DNA from: Gemmatimonadota bacterium
GTDB lineage: Bacteria; Gemmatimonadota; Gemmatimonadetes; Palauibacterales; Palauibacteraceae
DNA length: 5,523 bases
Assembly: GCA_016649455.1 (NCBI GenBank)
Contig: JAENXO010000199.1
Coordinates: 1 to 5,523 of the forward strand
Direction of reading: 5' to 3'
Position 1 is the first letter of the stretch. Every line of letters starts with the position of its first letter. The notes below the pieces were generated by a model, which was not told the DNA's origin, did no database searches, and saw only the letters and a program-made list of their open reading frames with translations. Positions 5,052 to 5,523 of the stretch are shown piece by piece. Position numbers and translations under genes: made by a program.

Positions 5052-5523
5052 TTACTCCAGCGGAACGCGGGCGGTGACGATCTCTCCCGGCCTGACGATG
5101 AGGTTCTTCTCCGCCAACTCGGAGCTCCGGGTTCCTGAATCCCAGAAGCCGACGCGTACCGGAGATGCCTCGGGCCGCCCCGGCACGGAGAGCCGTACCT
5201 TGTCGGTATGTGCCGACGGATTGAATAGTCGGAGCTCGAGCGAGTCAGAGACTCGGCGCAGGAGCGTTACGACTGACCGTTCGGCCTCCACGACGACCGG
5301 CGGAGCTAGCGGCGGAATGCCGGACCGCACCCGATAGGCCAGCAGCGGGTGCGCCGACTCGAGACCGAGTCGCTCGGCCGACGTCACATCGAACCCCAGG
5401 TGCGGACGGAGAACGTACCGAATCGCGTGCGGCCCTTCCTGCTCCGCCCGGTAGTTGGTCTCCCAGTAGTTGTTCATCAGATACGAGTAGAGAACGGGAT
5501 TCGGGTCAACGCGCTCCCGCCAC
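5052..5523 (-). CDS. Probable glycoside hydrolase family 38 (alpha-mannosidase-like) protein, C-terminal part (partial)
   Basis: The frame is open from the right edge to a TAA at 5052-5054, giving 156 visible residues; the start and catalytic domain lie outside. The visible part opens with WRERVDPNPVLYSYLMNNYW (residues 1-20), then ETNYRAEQEGP. The NNYWxTNY signature followed by a Q/E-G-P turn is typical of the C-terminal beta-sandwich of GH38 alpha-mannosidases. Later strands fit too: VVTLLRRVSDSLELRLFNPS, a GFWDSGT turn, and a final LIVRPGEIVTARVPLE strand pair, comparable to the family's closing strands. An internal ATG at 5477 lies inside the conserved motif and is not a real start. If GH38, it would hydrolyse alpha-mannosides, possibly in the cytoplasm because many bacterial members lack a signal, which cannot be checked here. 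It converges on the GH127 gene with a 60-bp gap, extending the glycan-degradation theme. Confidence 0.82.
   Translation of the reverse strand, partial: WRERVDPNPVLYSYLMNNYWETNYRAEQEGPHAIRYVLRPHLGFDVTSAERLGLESAHPLLAYRVRSGIPPLAPPVVVEAERSVVTLLRRVSDSLELRLFNPSAHTDKVRLSVPGRPEASPVRVGFWDSGTRSSELAEKNLIVRPGEIVTARVPLE

Noticed and set aside
1..5523. Mobile elements, tRNA/rRNA genes, CRISPR arrays, toxin-antitoxin or defence genes
   Set aside because: None found: no transposase or integrase motifs, no cloverleaf-like sequence and no regularly spaced repeats. Gene composition is even across the window.

Overview
The window is GC-rich, densely coded DNA from a Gram-negative-type bacterium. Gene style hints at Gemmatimonadota or a similar soil or marine lineage: a small membrane protein with a RLARIEEAL-type coiled coil, a Gly/Ala-rich exported protein ending in a beta-strand with terminal Phe, an ABC exporter beginning W-x-x-YDEEQ, and exported glycosidases. 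This placement rests on recalled gene style, not on a marker gene, and is moderate to low in confidence. I see no tRNA, rRNA, CRISPR array, insertion sequence or phage gene.

Layout. Bases 1-243 (minus) hold the N-terminus of an ABC exporter that runs off the left edge. Bases 345-1031 (minus) encode an exported Gly/Ala-rich protein of unknown function; a perfect 9-bp stem-loop lies between it and the ABC gene. A 246-bp divergent spacer with a perfect 8-bp-arm inverted repeat separates it from a small plus-strand protein (1278-1565) with one membrane segment and a coiled coil. That gene ends tail to tail, 3 bp away, with a NylB-like/class C beta-lactamase-family serine hydrolase (1569-2729, minus). 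A 159-bp divergent spacer carrying an 11-bp tandem repeat leads to a Tat-exported glycoside hydrolase of the GH127/DUF1680 family (2889-4991, plus). A 60-bp convergent gap follows, then the C-terminus of a probable GH38 alpha-mannosidase-type protein (5052-5523, minus) that runs off the right edge.

How the genes may work together. The right-hand 4 kb (serine hydrolase, GH127, GH38-like) looks like a small saccharide- or glycoconjugate-degrading neighbourhood. The hydrolase has a Sec-type signal peptide and GH127 has a twin-arginine signal, so both should act outside the cytoplasm. The divergent hydrolase/GH127 pair could share a control region. The genes are not in one co-directional operon, so co-regulation is inference. 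The left-hand genes show no obvious functional link to it.

No clearly new system is visible. The items most worth a second look are the Tat-exported Zn/Cys-type GH127, the tandem repeat in the divergent promoter region, the inverted repeat at 1118-1140, and the orphan exported protein with a Cys/Asp-rich loop.
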